Assembly (NCBI GenBank): GCA_035938215.1
Contig: DASZHC010000193.1
Span: forward strand, 1 to 46,051
DNA length: 46,051 bases
Source of the DNA: DASZHC01 sp035938215
Lineage (GTDB): Bacteria; Verrucomicrobiota; Verrucomicrobiia; Chthoniobacterales; JAFAMB01
Direction of reading: 5' to 3'
Part shown: one piece after another, positions 7,415 to 15,290 of the stretch
Layout: the number at the start of each line of letters is the position of its first letter
How positions within the stretch are numbered: the stretch's first letter is position 1
Made by a program: the position numbers and the translations under genes
Notes under the pieces: generated by a model
The model's input: the letters and a program-made list of their open reading frames with translations, nothing else
The model's database searches: none
What the model was told of the DNA's origin: nothing

Positions 7415-8227
7415 GTGGATTTTCGTCCTACTGCAATTCTCTGGTTCATCGTAGCAGCACCTTTCCTGACTGCTGCGGTGCTAGCCACCGGCTCGCTTTG
7501 GGGACTATGCATTCTCTTTACCGCCCATCTCCTTCTTATCCTCTGCACTTTTGTTCCATCGCTGCAGGAATTCGGGCCGGTCGTAACAAAATATTCGACA
7601 CCCGCCCGTACAGTCTGGCTGACCATAGATGACGGTCCGGATCCGCAGACCACGCCTCAAGTTCTTGCTCTCCTTGAGAAATATGGGGCTCGCGCCACAT
7701 TCTTTTTGATCGGCACAAAGGCCGCAAAATATCCGCGACTGACGCATATGATACTGGAGGCCGGCCATTCCATCGGCAACCATACCCAAACGCATCCGAA
7801 ATTCAGTTTTTGGCGCCTCGGACCAAACGAACTGGCCCGGGAGATTGACGGATTCGAGTCGACTCTTTCTTCGATTGGCCTTCCGGCGCCAATCTGGTTC
7901 CGCGCGCCGGTTGGGATCAAAAATCCCTTTCTGCATCCGATTCTCGCCGCAAGGGGTCTGCGATTGATCGGATGGAACGCACGAGCCTTTGATACGCAGA
8001 TTGACGACTCCGCAAAGATTGTCGACAGGATCAAACGTTCGATTCGTTCGGGCACCATCATTCTGTTCCATGAAGCACAAAGGCCCGATGTCTGCCTGAA
8101 AGCCCTTGACCAGCTCCTGAGTGAACTTACTTCCGAACACTTCAGACTGATCGTCCCGAAGCCTATGGAACTTCTCGCTGGCCGACGCTCGATCCTTCCG
8201 AAAGCTCTTGAATGCGCCAGCAGTTGA
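7415..8227 (+). CDS. Membrane-anchored polysaccharide deacetylase (NodB homology)
   Basis: 270 residues from a GTG start. Two N-terminal hydrophobic segments (about residues 7-27 and 29-47) anchor it in the membrane. The NodB domain follows: motif 1 TIDDGPD with Asp72/Asp73, motif 2 GNHTQTHP giving the metal-binding His123/His127, motif 3 RAPVG (Arg163), and a late LFHE motif. Such enzymes remove N- or O-acetyl groups from peptidoglycan, chitin-like oligomers or exopolysaccharide at the cell surface. It is first of three closely spaced plus-strand genes. The natural polymer cannot be predicted. Confidence 0.85.
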   Translation: MDFRPTAILWFIVAAPFLTAAVLATGSLWGLCILFTAHLLLILCTFVPSLQEFGPVVTKYSTPARTVWLTIDDGPDPQTTPQVLALLEKYGARATFFLIGTKAAKYPRLTHMILEAGHSIGNHTQTHPKFSFWRLGPNELAREIDGFESTLSSIGLPAPIWFRAPVGIKNPFLHPILAARGLRLIGWNARAFDTQIDDSAKIVDRIKRSIRSGTIILFHEAQRPDVCLKALDQLLSELTSEHFRLIVPKPMELLAGRRSILPKALECASS

Positions 8228-8242
8228 GTCGATCTTTTTCTC

Positions 8243-8485
8243 ATGGACGAGTACTACGCCCAACTCGCCAACGCGCTTCGGGAACGGCTCGCTGTCATCG
8301 CGGATCACACTCTGAGGGCGGAAAATCCGGCATCCCATCTGGAGCGACTGCGATCGGCTTCGGAACGGATTGACGATCTAAAAACTGCCTTGCCACGGAA
8401 TGCTGATCCCATGCTCGTCCACTACTTGCAGAGATCGAGTCTGGCTAAGGCTCTGGAGTTTGTGCAAGATCATTACCTCCGCTAA
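8243..8485 (+). CDS. Hypothetical 80-aa helical protein
   Basis: I do not recognise this family. It is an 80-residue, charged, all-helical-looking protein starting MDEYYAQLANALRERL, with no cysteines, signal peptide or membrane segment. It starts 15 bases after the deacetylase stop and ends 12 bases before the phosphoesterase start, all on one strand, so it is probably translated as part of that unit. The tight spacing supports a real gene. Confidence 0.6.
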   Translation: MDEYYAQLANALRERLAVIADHTLRAENPASHLERLRSASERIDDLKTALPRNADPMLVHYLQRSSLAKALEFVQDHYLR

Positions 8486-8497
8486 TGTGATGTTCCG

Positions 8498-9364
8498 ATG
8501 CGGATCGCTGTACTTTCGGACATACACGGAAATCTTCCGGCCCTCGAGGCGGTAACAGCGGACCTTGATCGACTTGATCCGGATCTCGTGTTCGTCGCAG
8601 GCGACTTTCAAAACCGCGGTCCGAATCCTCGCGAGGTAACGGCTTTTGTCTATCAGAGCGGTTGGACCATCCTTCGCGGGAATCACGAAGATTACGTTAT
8701 TCGACAGAGCCAGAGTTCAAAAATCGACGACCCCACCGATTACTACAATTGGCTGCCTGCACGCTGGACTGCGGACTTGACACGCGACTCAGTCGAATGG
8801 GTGAAAGGACTACCGATTGCAACCACCCTGGCGGGACCGAATGAGCTCTCCATTATGATCGCTCATGGTTCCCCGCGCTCTAACGATGAGGGCTTTTTCC
8901 CAACTACGCCCAAAATGAAAGCTACCGAGATGATTGGGGAGAATCCTCCAGCGCTCCTCTGTGTGGGTCACTCTCATCTTCCGCTGATTCGCCGGATCAA
9001 TACCACTCTACTTGTTAACGTCGGTTCCGTTGGGTTTCCCTTCGATGGCGATCACCGTGCTTCCTATGGCGTAATCAATTGGGGACGCAATCATTGGGAG
9101 GTCGACATCCGGCGAGTTGACTACGCCGTGGACAAGGTCGTTGAGGAGTTTGATCGCGTAAACTTCTACGAAGGCGCAGGCCCGCTCTCCCATCTGATTC
9201 GCCGGGAGCTCGAATCGGCCCGACCGCATCTCACACCCTTTCAATACTTGTTCGGTCGCGAAATCCGAACCGGCGATCTTTCGATCATAGAAGCTGTAGA
9301 AGTTTACCTGTCGATGCCGCAGGAACAGATCGAAAACGAGTTTATCCGCGTCTTCAGGAAGTAG
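8498..9364 (+). CDS. Calcineurin-like metallophosphoesterase
   Basis: 288 residues. All dinuclear-metal motifs are present in order: SDIHGN (Asp8, His10), GDFQNRG (Asp36), GNHE (Asn62, His63), AHGSP and GHSHLP. This places it in the YfcE/MJ0936-type branch, which hydrolyses phosphodiesters or phosphomonoesters in the cytoplasm. The C-terminal ~90 residues (after SVGFPFDGD) are an extension seen in larger members. It is last in the deacetylase unit. Substrate is unknown. Confidence 0.85.
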   Translation: MRIAVLSDIHGNLPALEAVTADLDRLDPDLVFVAGDFQNRGPNPREVTAFVYQSGWTILRGNHEDYVIRQSQSSKIDDPTDYYNWLPARWTADLTRDSVEWVKGLPIATTLAGPNELSIMIAHGSPRSNDEGFFPTTPKMKATEMIGENPPALLCVGHSHLPLIRRINTTLLVNVGSVGFPFDGDHRASYGVINWGRNHWEVDIRRVDYAVDKVVEEFDRVNFYEGAGPLSHLIRRELESARPHLTPFQYLFGREIRTGDLSIIEAVEVYLSMPQEQIENEFIRVFRK

Positions 9365-9399
9365 CTCGCGCCGAGTCGTGGCCCGGGTTACGGAAGAAA

Positions 9400-9677
9400 G
9401 AGGCTCCCGCAGAGGAACGCGGTGGAACGCTGAGGAAGATAAGCACGGAGGTGAGATAGCCTCTGTGCCGTCTCAGTGTTTATTTCCGGCCGCTTCGGGG
9501 AGCAAAAAAGTGAAGCACCTCCCTCCCTGTTTGGCTAGTTAGGGGAGCGTCTTCGTCATCATGAACGCGGTCAAAGAAGGTTCCCTACGCGCACCTTCAG
9601 CGCGTGCCGGATGGATGGCTTTTGAAATCCTTTCCTATCCTCCTCCGCGTTCCTCCGCGTCCCTCTGCGTGAGGCTC
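9400..9677. mobile_element. MITE-like CGCAGAGG inverted-repeat element
   Basis: The 367-bp space between the phosphoesterase and rpsD contains no gene. Imperfect ~37-bp inverted ends (about 9400-9436 and 9641-9677, starting GAGGCTCCCGCAGAGG) enclose unremarkable DNA. Size and ends resemble the elements at 1720-2042 and 3921-4205. rpoA and rplQ, usually found after rpsD, are not here. Confidence 0.6.
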
Positions 9678-9703
9678 CTCCCTCCAGGCTCCCTCCGCGC
9701 AAA

Positions 9704-9730
9704 TGTTGAATGTTGAGATATGACCCCGTC
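9704..9730 (-). repeat. 27-nt stop-adjacent repeat, copy 1
   Basis: Read away from rpsD it begins GACGGGGTCATATCTCAAC, one base after the rpsD stop. The same 27-mer, in the same orientation to a stop codon, occurs at 40237-40263 and 45961-45987. Confidence 0.9.
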
Positions 9731-9731
9731 G

Positions 9732-10343
9732 CTAACGGGAATAGAGCTCGACGACTAATTGCTCATTTACGATCGGGGCGATCTCCTCTCGTGACGGGAT
9801 TCGCATCACCTTGCCTTGAAACTGATCCTTGTCGACAACCAGCCAATCGGGGACAGGCTGAATTTGGGTCAGCTCGAGATTTCGAGTAACCAATCTCCGC
9901 GAACCAGGCTTGTCCTTAATGACAACAATATCGCCAGCCTTCACGTTGTATGAAGGAATGTTAACCTTGTGATTGTTCACAGTCACATGTCCATGAGCAA
10001 CCAACTGACGCGCGGAACTCCGAGAGTTAGCGAATCCCAGGCGATAAACGATATTATCCAGCCGTGTCTCTAACATCTGGAGCAGGGTCTCACCGGTCAC
10101 GCCGCGTTTTCGAAGAGCCGTCTCAAAATAACGGCGGAACTGCCGCTCCATGAGCCCGTACTGGTACCGCAGTTTCTGTTTCTCCGCCAGCGCAGTTGCG
10201 TAGTCGGATTGCTTTCGCCGAGACCCTTTCGGTCCGTGCATGCCGGGAGGATAATTTTTCCGTTCGAGCGACTTGCTCGGACCAAACAGCGCAACTCCGT
10301 AACGACGACTAATTCTTGACTTGGGACCGGTATAACGAGCCAT
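9732..10343 (-). CDS. rpsD: 30S ribosomal protein S4
   Basis: 203 residues. S4 binds 16S rRNA early in 30S assembly. The N-terminus MARYTGPKSRISRRYG and the S4 RNA-binding domain (LDNIVYRLGFANSRSSARQLVAHGHV region, about residues 95-160) are clear. It is the zinc-free type, with no N-terminal cysteines. It is the last gene of the ribosomal cluster; the expected rpoA does not follow. Confidence 0.97.
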   Translation of the reverse strand: MARYTGPKSRISRRYGVALFGPSKSLERKNYPPGMHGPKGSRRKQSDYATALAEKQKLRYQYGLMERQFRRYFETALRKRGVTGETLLQMLETRLDNIVYRLGFANSRSSARQLVAHGHVTVNNHKVNIPSYNVKAGDIVVIKDKPGSRRLVTRNLELTQIQPVPDWLVVDKDQFQGKVMRIPSREEIAPIVNEQLVVELYSR

Positions 10344-10361
10344 GATAAATTATATCTTTGA

Positions 10362-10958
10362 TCAGACACGGCGCTGTTTCGGCGGCCGGCAGCCATTGTG
10401 CGGGACCGGCGTAACATCGCGGATGACAGAAATATCAAGGCCGATAGCCTGGATCGCACGAACCGCCGACTCGCGGCCTGCCCCCGGCCCTTTCACCAAA
10501 ACCTCGACTTCCTTCAAGCCGTGACCCATGGCCTGCCTGCACGCGTCCTGTGCCACCAATTGCGCCGCGTAAGCGGTGCTCTTTCGGGAACCCTTGAATC
10601 CGACCTTTCCTGCACTGGACCAGCCGATCACGTTCCCGTTCAAGTCGGTGATCGACACGATTGTATTGTTGAAAGTCGCAAGAACGTGCGCCACGCCGGT
10701 AGAAACGTTTTTGCTGCCTTTCGCTTTAACGATTTTCGGTTTTTCCACCTCACCGCTATCCAGCGAAAGGCTTACTTTTCCCGGTTCAACCTCTTTCTTG
10801 GCTTTGGGCTTCTGGACACGCGGAGCCTTCGCCGGCTCGGAAGATGGTGTTTGAGGGGGCGCCGGAGTAGCTACCTCTGCGCCACGGGCTGATGAGGCGG
10901 CACTCGCCGGTTCTTTCTTTGGCGTTGGTGTGGATGATTCGCTAGCCATTCTTGCCAT
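10362..10958 (-). CDS. rpsK: 30S ribosomal protein S11 with long N-terminal extension
   Basis: 198 residues, against about 129 in most bacteria. The conserved S11 core starts near residue 78 (GSKNVSTGVAHVLATFNNT) and ends PVPHNGCRPPKQRRV. The first ~75 residues are low-complexity Ala/Ser/Pro/Lys/Glu. S11 lies on the 30S platform near the mRNA exit. The start could be the ATG at 10958 or 10949. No in-frame ATG exists at the core boundary, supporting real translation of the extension. It is 9 bases after rpsM. Confidence 0.95.
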   Translation of the reverse strand: MARMASESSTPTPKKEPASAASSARGAEVATPAPPQTPSSEPAKAPRVQKPKAKKEVEPGKVSLSLDSGEVEKPKIVKAKGSKNVSTGVAHVLATFNNTIVSITDLNGNVIGWSSAGKVGFKGSRKSTAYAAQLVAQDACRQAMGHGLKEVEVLVKGPGAGRESAVRAIQAIGLDISVIRDVTPVPHNGCRPPKQRRV

Positions 10959-10967
10959 TTCAGTGAA

Positions 10968-11363
10968 CTAAACTTTTCCTGCCTTCGCGTCCTTGTTTCT
11001 TTGCACGCCTACGGTCTTGCGGGGCCCTTTCCGGGTTCTCGCATTCGTTGAGGTTCTCTGCCCGCGGACCGGCAGGCCACGACTGTGCCGTATGCCCCTA
11101 TAGCTCCGAATGGCCTGCAGACGCTTGAGATTGCCCTGAATTTCCCGACGCAAATCTCCTTCGACCGACAATCCGCTAGCATTGATCGCGTGAACAATTT
11201 CACCGAGTTGCTCAGGCGAAAGATTTTTAGCTCGTGCGTTTGGATCGATGTTTGCTTGTTCCAAGATCTTTTTCGCCGTCTTCGGGCCTATACCGTAAAT
11301 GTAAGGCAACGAAGCTTCGATCCGCTTATCTCCAGGTATATCAACTCCAAGTAATCGAGGCAT
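10968..11363 (-). CDS. rpsM: 30S ribosomal protein S13
   Basis: 131 residues. S13 is in the 30S head and contacts the P-site tRNA and the 50S bridge B1. The ATG at 11363 gives the family N-terminus MPRLLGVDIPGDKRI; upstream in-frame codons overlap rpmJ and are not used. The C-terminus is basic (RTRKGPRKTVG), as usual. Confidence 0.96.
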   Translation of the reverse strand: MPRLLGVDIPGDKRIEASLPYIYGIGPKTAKKILEQANIDPNARAKNLSPEQLGEIVHAINASGLSVEGDLRREIQGNLKRLQAIRSYRGIRHSRGLPVRGQRTSTNARTRKGPRKTVGVQRNKDAKAGKV

Positions 11364-11421
11364 ATCTAGGCATCCGGGCTGTCTTTGAGTTCGTCCGCTT
11401 CTGCGGTCGGAACCAAGCGGT

Positions 11422-11535
11422 TTATCCTTGTCGTTGTTTATGCCGTGGATTTTTGCAAACCACACGGAGGACGTTTCTTCTTTTTACAATTTTACAGCTC
11501 TCACAGAGCCGCTTAACCGAAGGTCGTACTTTCAT
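11422..11535 (-). CDS. rpmJ: 50S ribosomal protein L36
   Basis: A 37-residue gene hidden among overlapping frames, found by reading the infA-rpsM gap. It starts MKVRPSVKRLCESCK and ends NPRHKQRQG. The zinc ligands Cys11, Cys14, Cys27 and His32 are all present, so this is the zinc-binding (C+) form. Its place between infA and rpsM is the normal one. Confidence 0.96.
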   Translation of the reverse strand: MKVRPSVKRLCESCKIVKRRNVLRVVCKNPRHKQRQG

Positions 11536-11613
11536 TCCAGTTCGTCCTCAGGGAACAAAAAAACGCAGCCCGCGGAGAGTTACTCCCAGGAGCGTTCTCA
11601 TCTCACTCAAACC

Positions 11614-11832
11614 TCACCTTTGCCGGAAGGTTATGCGGCCTTTCGTCAAATCGTAAGGCGACATCTCTACCATAACTTTGTCACCTGGCAAGATCCGAAT
11701 GAAATGAAGCCGCATTTTTCCGGAGATATGCGCCAAAATGCGATGCCCGTTGGGCAGTTCCACCCGGAACATCGTATTTGGGAGCAATTCAACTACCCTG
11801 CCTTCAACTTCGATGACGTCTTTTCGCGCCAT
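11614..11832 (-). CDS. infA: Translation initiation factor IF-1
   Basis: 72 residues, the usual length: an OB-fold protein occupying the ribosomal A site during initiation. Typical segments are VEGRVVELLPNTMFRVELPNGH and ILPGDKVMVEMSPYDLTKGRI split over the domain. Its first 13 codons overlap the 3' end of map by 40 bases in another frame. Confidence 0.97.
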   Translation of the reverse strand: MARKDVIEVEGRVVELLPNTMFRVELPNGHRILAHISGKMRLHFIRILPGDKVMVEMSPYDLTKGRITFRQR

Positions 11833-12569
11833 GTCAAAATTTCCGGTTCACCTTTAGTCACAAGAACTGTGTGTTCGAAATGCGCCGACGGGGAATGATC
11901 AGCCGTCACCACCGTCCAGTCGTCTCGCAATACTTTCACAGCGGCCCGGCCCATATTAACCATGGGCTCGATCGCCAAGGTCATGCCCGCCCTGAGTTTC
12001 GCAGTTGCGGCAGGCGTCCGATAGTTCGGGATTTGGGGTTCTTCATGCAGATGCCTTCCCACGCCATGGCCTACAAACTCTCTGACGACGCTAAACCCGT
12101 TTGCCTCGATCTCATCTTGTATTGCCGCACAAAGCTCGCTTAATCTGCGGCCGTCACGAGCTTTCTCGATTCCCTTGTACAATGCTTCTTCTGTGACAGT
12201 CAGCAGCCTTTGAACGTCGCCACTTATTATCCCGACCGGAATCGTGGCCGCGGTGTCGCCAACGAATCCGTCCAGGACGACTCCAATGTCAAGCTTCACG
12301 ATATCACCATATTGAATTCGCCGTGAGCCGCCGATTCCGTGCACAACCTCGTCGTTTATCGAGATGCAGATATTGCCGGGAAATCGCCGGTAACCAAGAA
12401 AAGCGCTCTTGCATCCCGACTCGAGCATCAGCCTTGCGCCAGCCTGATCAACATCCTTGGTCGTTATTCCAGGACTCAGCATTGCTGAGAGCGCATCGAG
12501 GATCTGGCTTGCAAGCTTGCAGGAAGCCCGCATCTTGTTGATTTCCAGAGATGTTTTTATCGGGATCAT
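11793..12569 (-). CDS. map: Methionine aminopeptidase, type I
   Basis: 258 residues. It removes the initiator methionine from nascent proteins. The pita-bread fold and metal ligands are visible: the aspartates in KLDIG and FVGDTAAT, the histidine in FVGHGVGRHLHEEP, and the glutamates in AIEPMV and HFEHTVLV. The chain continues about 12 residues past the usual end (EILT), and this tail overlaps infA by 40 bases. Its ATG overlaps the adk stop by ATGA, implying coupling. Confidence 0.96.
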   Translation of the reverse strand: MIPIKTSLEINKMRASCKLASQILDALSAMLSPGITTKDVDQAGARLMLESGCKSAFLGYRRFPGNICISINDEVVHGIGGSRRIQYGDIVKLDIGVVLDGFVGDTAATIPVGIISGDVQRLLTVTEEALYKGIEKARDGRRLSELCAAIQDEIEANGFSVVREFVGHGVGRHLHEEPQIPNYRTPAATAKLRAGMTLAIEPMVNMGRAAVKVLRDDWTVVTADHSPSAHFEHTVLVTKGEPEILTWREKTSSKLKAG

Positions 12570-13210
12570 TCACTGATCAAACGGCTCAAGTCGTCAAATA
12601 CCACCGCCACTTCACGGTCGGCATCGACGCGGGCCAATATACCTCGTCTCCCGTAAAAGTCTGTCACCGGGAGGCTTTTCTCTCGATACTCTTTCATCCG
12701 ATGCGCGAGAACATTGTCTGTATCATCGGCACGAGCTTCAAGTTTGCCGCCGCAATTCGGACAGGGATCAACCGCATGCAGGACATGTCTACCCAAGCTG
12801 ATCACCTTGCCGCAATTCGAGCAGGTAAGCCTTCTCTTCATCCGGGTGCGAATCGTCTCGTCGGTGGCATCAAGGAAAATAGCCAATTCCAAGGGTGAGC
12901 CACGCTCGGTAAGCAGCTCTTCGAATTGCTCAGCCTGGACCAACGTCCGGGGGAAGCCATCGAACAAGAATGCGCCATTCGTTCGATCCAACCACCCGGC
13001 AACAACGCTCATAATCAATTCATCCGGAGCCAGTCCACCCTGAGAAATGATTTTCTGAGATACCCGCCCAAGCTCCGTCCCGAGTTTAGCTTCTCCTCTC
13101 AAAATCGCGCCCGTAGAGGTAGCGGGCAATCCGAACTTCTTCTGTATCAATTCTGCTTGCGTCCCCTTGCCCGATGCCGGTGGGCCCAGGAGAACAATTC
13201 GTTTCTTCAC
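12566..13210 (-). CDS. adk: Adenylate kinase
   Basis: 214 residues from a GTG start. It interconverts ATP + AMP and 2 ADP. The P-loop is GPPASGKGTQ (residues 9-18), followed by the AMP-site FDGFPRT. The long LID carries four cysteines (Cys130, 133, 150, 153), so it is the zinc-LID type. The usual STGDMLR reads STGAILR. It sits between secY and map as in many bacteria. Confidence 0.96.
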   Translation of the reverse strand: MKKRIVLLGPPASGKGTQAELIQKKFGLPATSTGAILRGEAKLGTELGRVSQKIISQGGLAPDELIMSVVAGWLDRTNGAFLFDGFPRTLVQAEQFEELLTERGSPLELAIFLDATDETIRTRMKRRLTCSNCGKVISLGRHVLHAVDPCPNCGGKLEARADDTDNVLAHRMKEYREKSLPVTDFYGRRGILARVDADREVAVVFDDLSRLISE

Positions 13211-13225
13211 CCTCGTGGTACCCCT

Positions 13226-14728
13226 CTATCGCTGATTTACAAAAATGGACACCGCCACCCCGGCGACAGCCAGCAACGCAAATGCGAGCCACATCCACAG
13301 TAGCACGCTCTCTTTGACAACTCTGCCCGTACCGCCAACCGCGCGTTCAAATCGCCCTCGGATGCGGCCTTTGCGCAAAAAGCCGTCATAATGCCGCTGA
13401 ATGAGATGGGTCTCCACCTGGCGCATCGTATCGAGAAGAACGCCTACAATGATCAGGAGGCTGGTGCCCCCAAAAAAACGGGCTGTCATGCGCGGAACGC
13501 CCAGCCAGGTGATCATCGTTTCAGGGATTACCGCGATAACGGTCAGAAACAGCGCGCCGGCAAACGTCAACCGGGTCAGCGTATATTCCAAAAAGTCTGC
13601 CGTCGGTTTCCCTGGCCGATACCCAGGGATGTAACCGTTATACTTCTTGAGGTCGTCGGCGATCTGCGTGGGTTGAAATTGAATAGCGACCCAAAAATAG
13701 CTGAAGAAAAAAATGAGGACGGCGGTCAGCATGTAATGCCAGAAACCGACTGCAAGCGCATTGGACAGCGTAACGGCCCATTCTGCATTGCGAAAGGCCA
13801 TACTCAGGATCGTCGACGGGAAAAGCAAGATGGCCTGCGCGAAAATGAGCGGCATCACTCCGACAGCATTTACCTTCAAAGGCAGATACTGAGTTTGACC
13901 TCCGTATACCTTCCGGCCGACAACGCGCTTAGCGTACTGAATGCTGACCTTTCTCTGTGCCTGAGTGAGCGCGATCACGGAAGCGACTACCAAAACCAGG
14001 AATGCAATCATCAACACAAGGACAATTGGGCTGACCCGGCTTGGAGCTCCTCCAGATGGCACAAACGTGTTCCAAACCTGCACGAGAGCGCCCGGCAACG
14101 AAGCCACGATACCAACAGTGATGATCAGCGATGTCCCGTTCCCAATTCCGCGATCGGTGATCTGATCTCCGATCCACATGAGGAACATTGTTCCGGCGCT
14201 GAGAGTGATCACTGCGAGAAGCTGAAATCCGAGCCCGGGATTCTCAACAAGAGGACCGAGCCGAGCAGTAACTGATTCAATTCCCTGGAGGAAAGGATTT
14301 GAGGCCGGATTCTGCATAGAAACGGCAAGGAGATATCCCTGGAAGATGCAAAGTCCCAAGGTCACATACCGGGTATACTGGGTGATCTTCTGGCGGCCGC
14401 CATCCTCACGAGCCAGTTTGTTCAGACGCGGAATCACAGCAGTCAGCAGCTGCATCATAATCGATGCGCTGATGTACGGCATGATACCCAGCGAGAAGAT
14501 AGCGCAATGCTCAAGCGCACCCCCGGCAAAAATGTTGAATAGAGCAGCGACCCCGCCTCCGGCAGACTTCGACATGGAAGTCTGAAACCATTCGTTCAGA
14601 ACGTGGGCATTGACCCCAGGAATCGTAATCGCGGCGCCGGCACGAACAATGACCAGCATCGAAATCGTAAAAAGGATGCGCTGCCGAAGCTCGGGAATTT
14701 TGAAAATATTCGTGAAGGCAGAGATCAT
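13226..14728 (-). CDS. secY: Protein translocase subunit SecY
   Basis: 500 residues, against roughly 430-460 in most bacteria. SecY is the membrane pore of the Sec translocon. Conserved parts are the N-terminal ITIPGVN plug region, PYISASIMMQLL, GIGNGTSL, and the cytosolic tip YNGYIPGYRPGKPT before helix 9. After the normal ending (HYDGFLRKGRIRGR) the protein continues ~40 residues with an additional hydrophobic segment (about residues 474-497), likely an 11th membrane helix. Inserted stretches also occur in the periplasmic loops. Confidence 0.96.
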   Translation of the reverse strand: MISAFTNIFKIPELRQRILFTISMLVIVRAGAAITIPGVNAHVLNEWFQTSMSKSAGGGVAALFNIFAGGALEHCAIFSLGIMPYISASIMMQLLTAVIPRLNKLAREDGGRQKITQYTRYVTLGLCIFQGYLLAVSMQNPASNPFLQGIESVTARLGPLVENPGLGFQLLAVITLSAGTMFLMWIGDQITDRGIGNGTSLIITVGIVASLPGALVQVWNTFVPSGGAPSRVSPIVLVLMIAFLVLVVASVIALTQAQRKVSIQYAKRVVGRKVYGGQTQYLPLKVNAVGVMPLIFAQAILLFPSTILSMAFRNAEWAVTLSNALAVGFWHYMLTAVLIFFFSYFWVAIQFQPTQIADDLKKYNGYIPGYRPGKPTADFLEYTLTRLTFAGALFLTVIAVIPETMITWLGVPRMTARFFGGTSLLIIVGVLLDTMRQVETHLIQRHYDGFLRKGRIRGRFERAVGGTGRVVKESVLLWMWLAFALLAVAGVAVSIFVNQR

Positions 14729-14743
14729 GGGGAAAACTACTGG

Positions 14744-15193
14744 CTATTTGTCAACGACAACCGCCGATCCCCCTGCCTGCTCAATCTTCTGACGCGCAGC
14801 CTCGCTGAATTTGTCAGCTTCGACAGTTAAAACCTTGGTTAATTCACCCCGGGCGAGGATCTTCACGCCGTCGCATTTGCCATTAACGAAACCTTTGTCT
14901 CGCAAAAGCTGTTCGTTAACTCGCGTCCCGGAGTCGAATTCTTCAAGATCCCCGATATTAACGAGCGCAAACGAGGCTTTGAAGGCGGCGTTATTGAAAC
15001 CCCGCTTGGGCAAACGCCGGATCAGCGGCATTTGGCCACCCTCAAATCCAAGTCGAATGCTGCCGCCCGAACGTGCCTTCTGTCCCTTGTGGCCCTTTCC
15101 GCTAGTCTTGCCGTGACCGGAGCTTTCTCCGCATCCGAGCCGCTTTACCCGATGCTTGGCGCCGGGACGAGGTTTTAATTCATGTAACCGCAT
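14744..15193 (-). CDS. rplO: 50S ribosomal protein L15
   Basis: 149 residues. The N-terminal Gly/Lys/Arg-rich tail (GKTSGKGHKGQKARSGG) and IRRLPKRGF are typical of L15, a late 50S assembly protein. It is followed by secY after 15 bases. Upstream, rpmD is missing and a dispersed repeat lies 14 bases from the start. Confidence 0.96.
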   Translation of the reverse strand: MRLHELKPRPGAKHRVKRLGCGESSGHGKTSGKGHKGQKARSGGSIRLGFEGGQMPLIRRLPKRGFNNAAFKASFALVNIGDLEEFDSGTRVNEQLLRDKGFVNGKCDGVKILARGELTKVLTVEADKFSEAARQKIEQAGGSAVVVDK

Positions 15194-15206
15194 AAAATAC
15201 TTTTCC

Positions 15207-15282
15207 GCTAGCGAGGCCGCGCCTCAGACCGGCAAGATGCAAGGATCTCAAGGTCGCGTTGGGAGCAGCGTCGATTGGGTGA
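15207..15282 (+). repeat. Dispersed GCTAGCG repeat, copy 2
   Basis: Starts GCTAGCGAGGCCGCGCCTCA and matches copy 1 (5285-5361) at about 85% over ~76 bp. It occupies most of the 97-bp gap between rpsE and rplO, exactly where rpmD (L30) is usually found. The gap is too short to hold L30. Confidence 0.8.
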
Positions 15283-15290
15283 AGATATTT

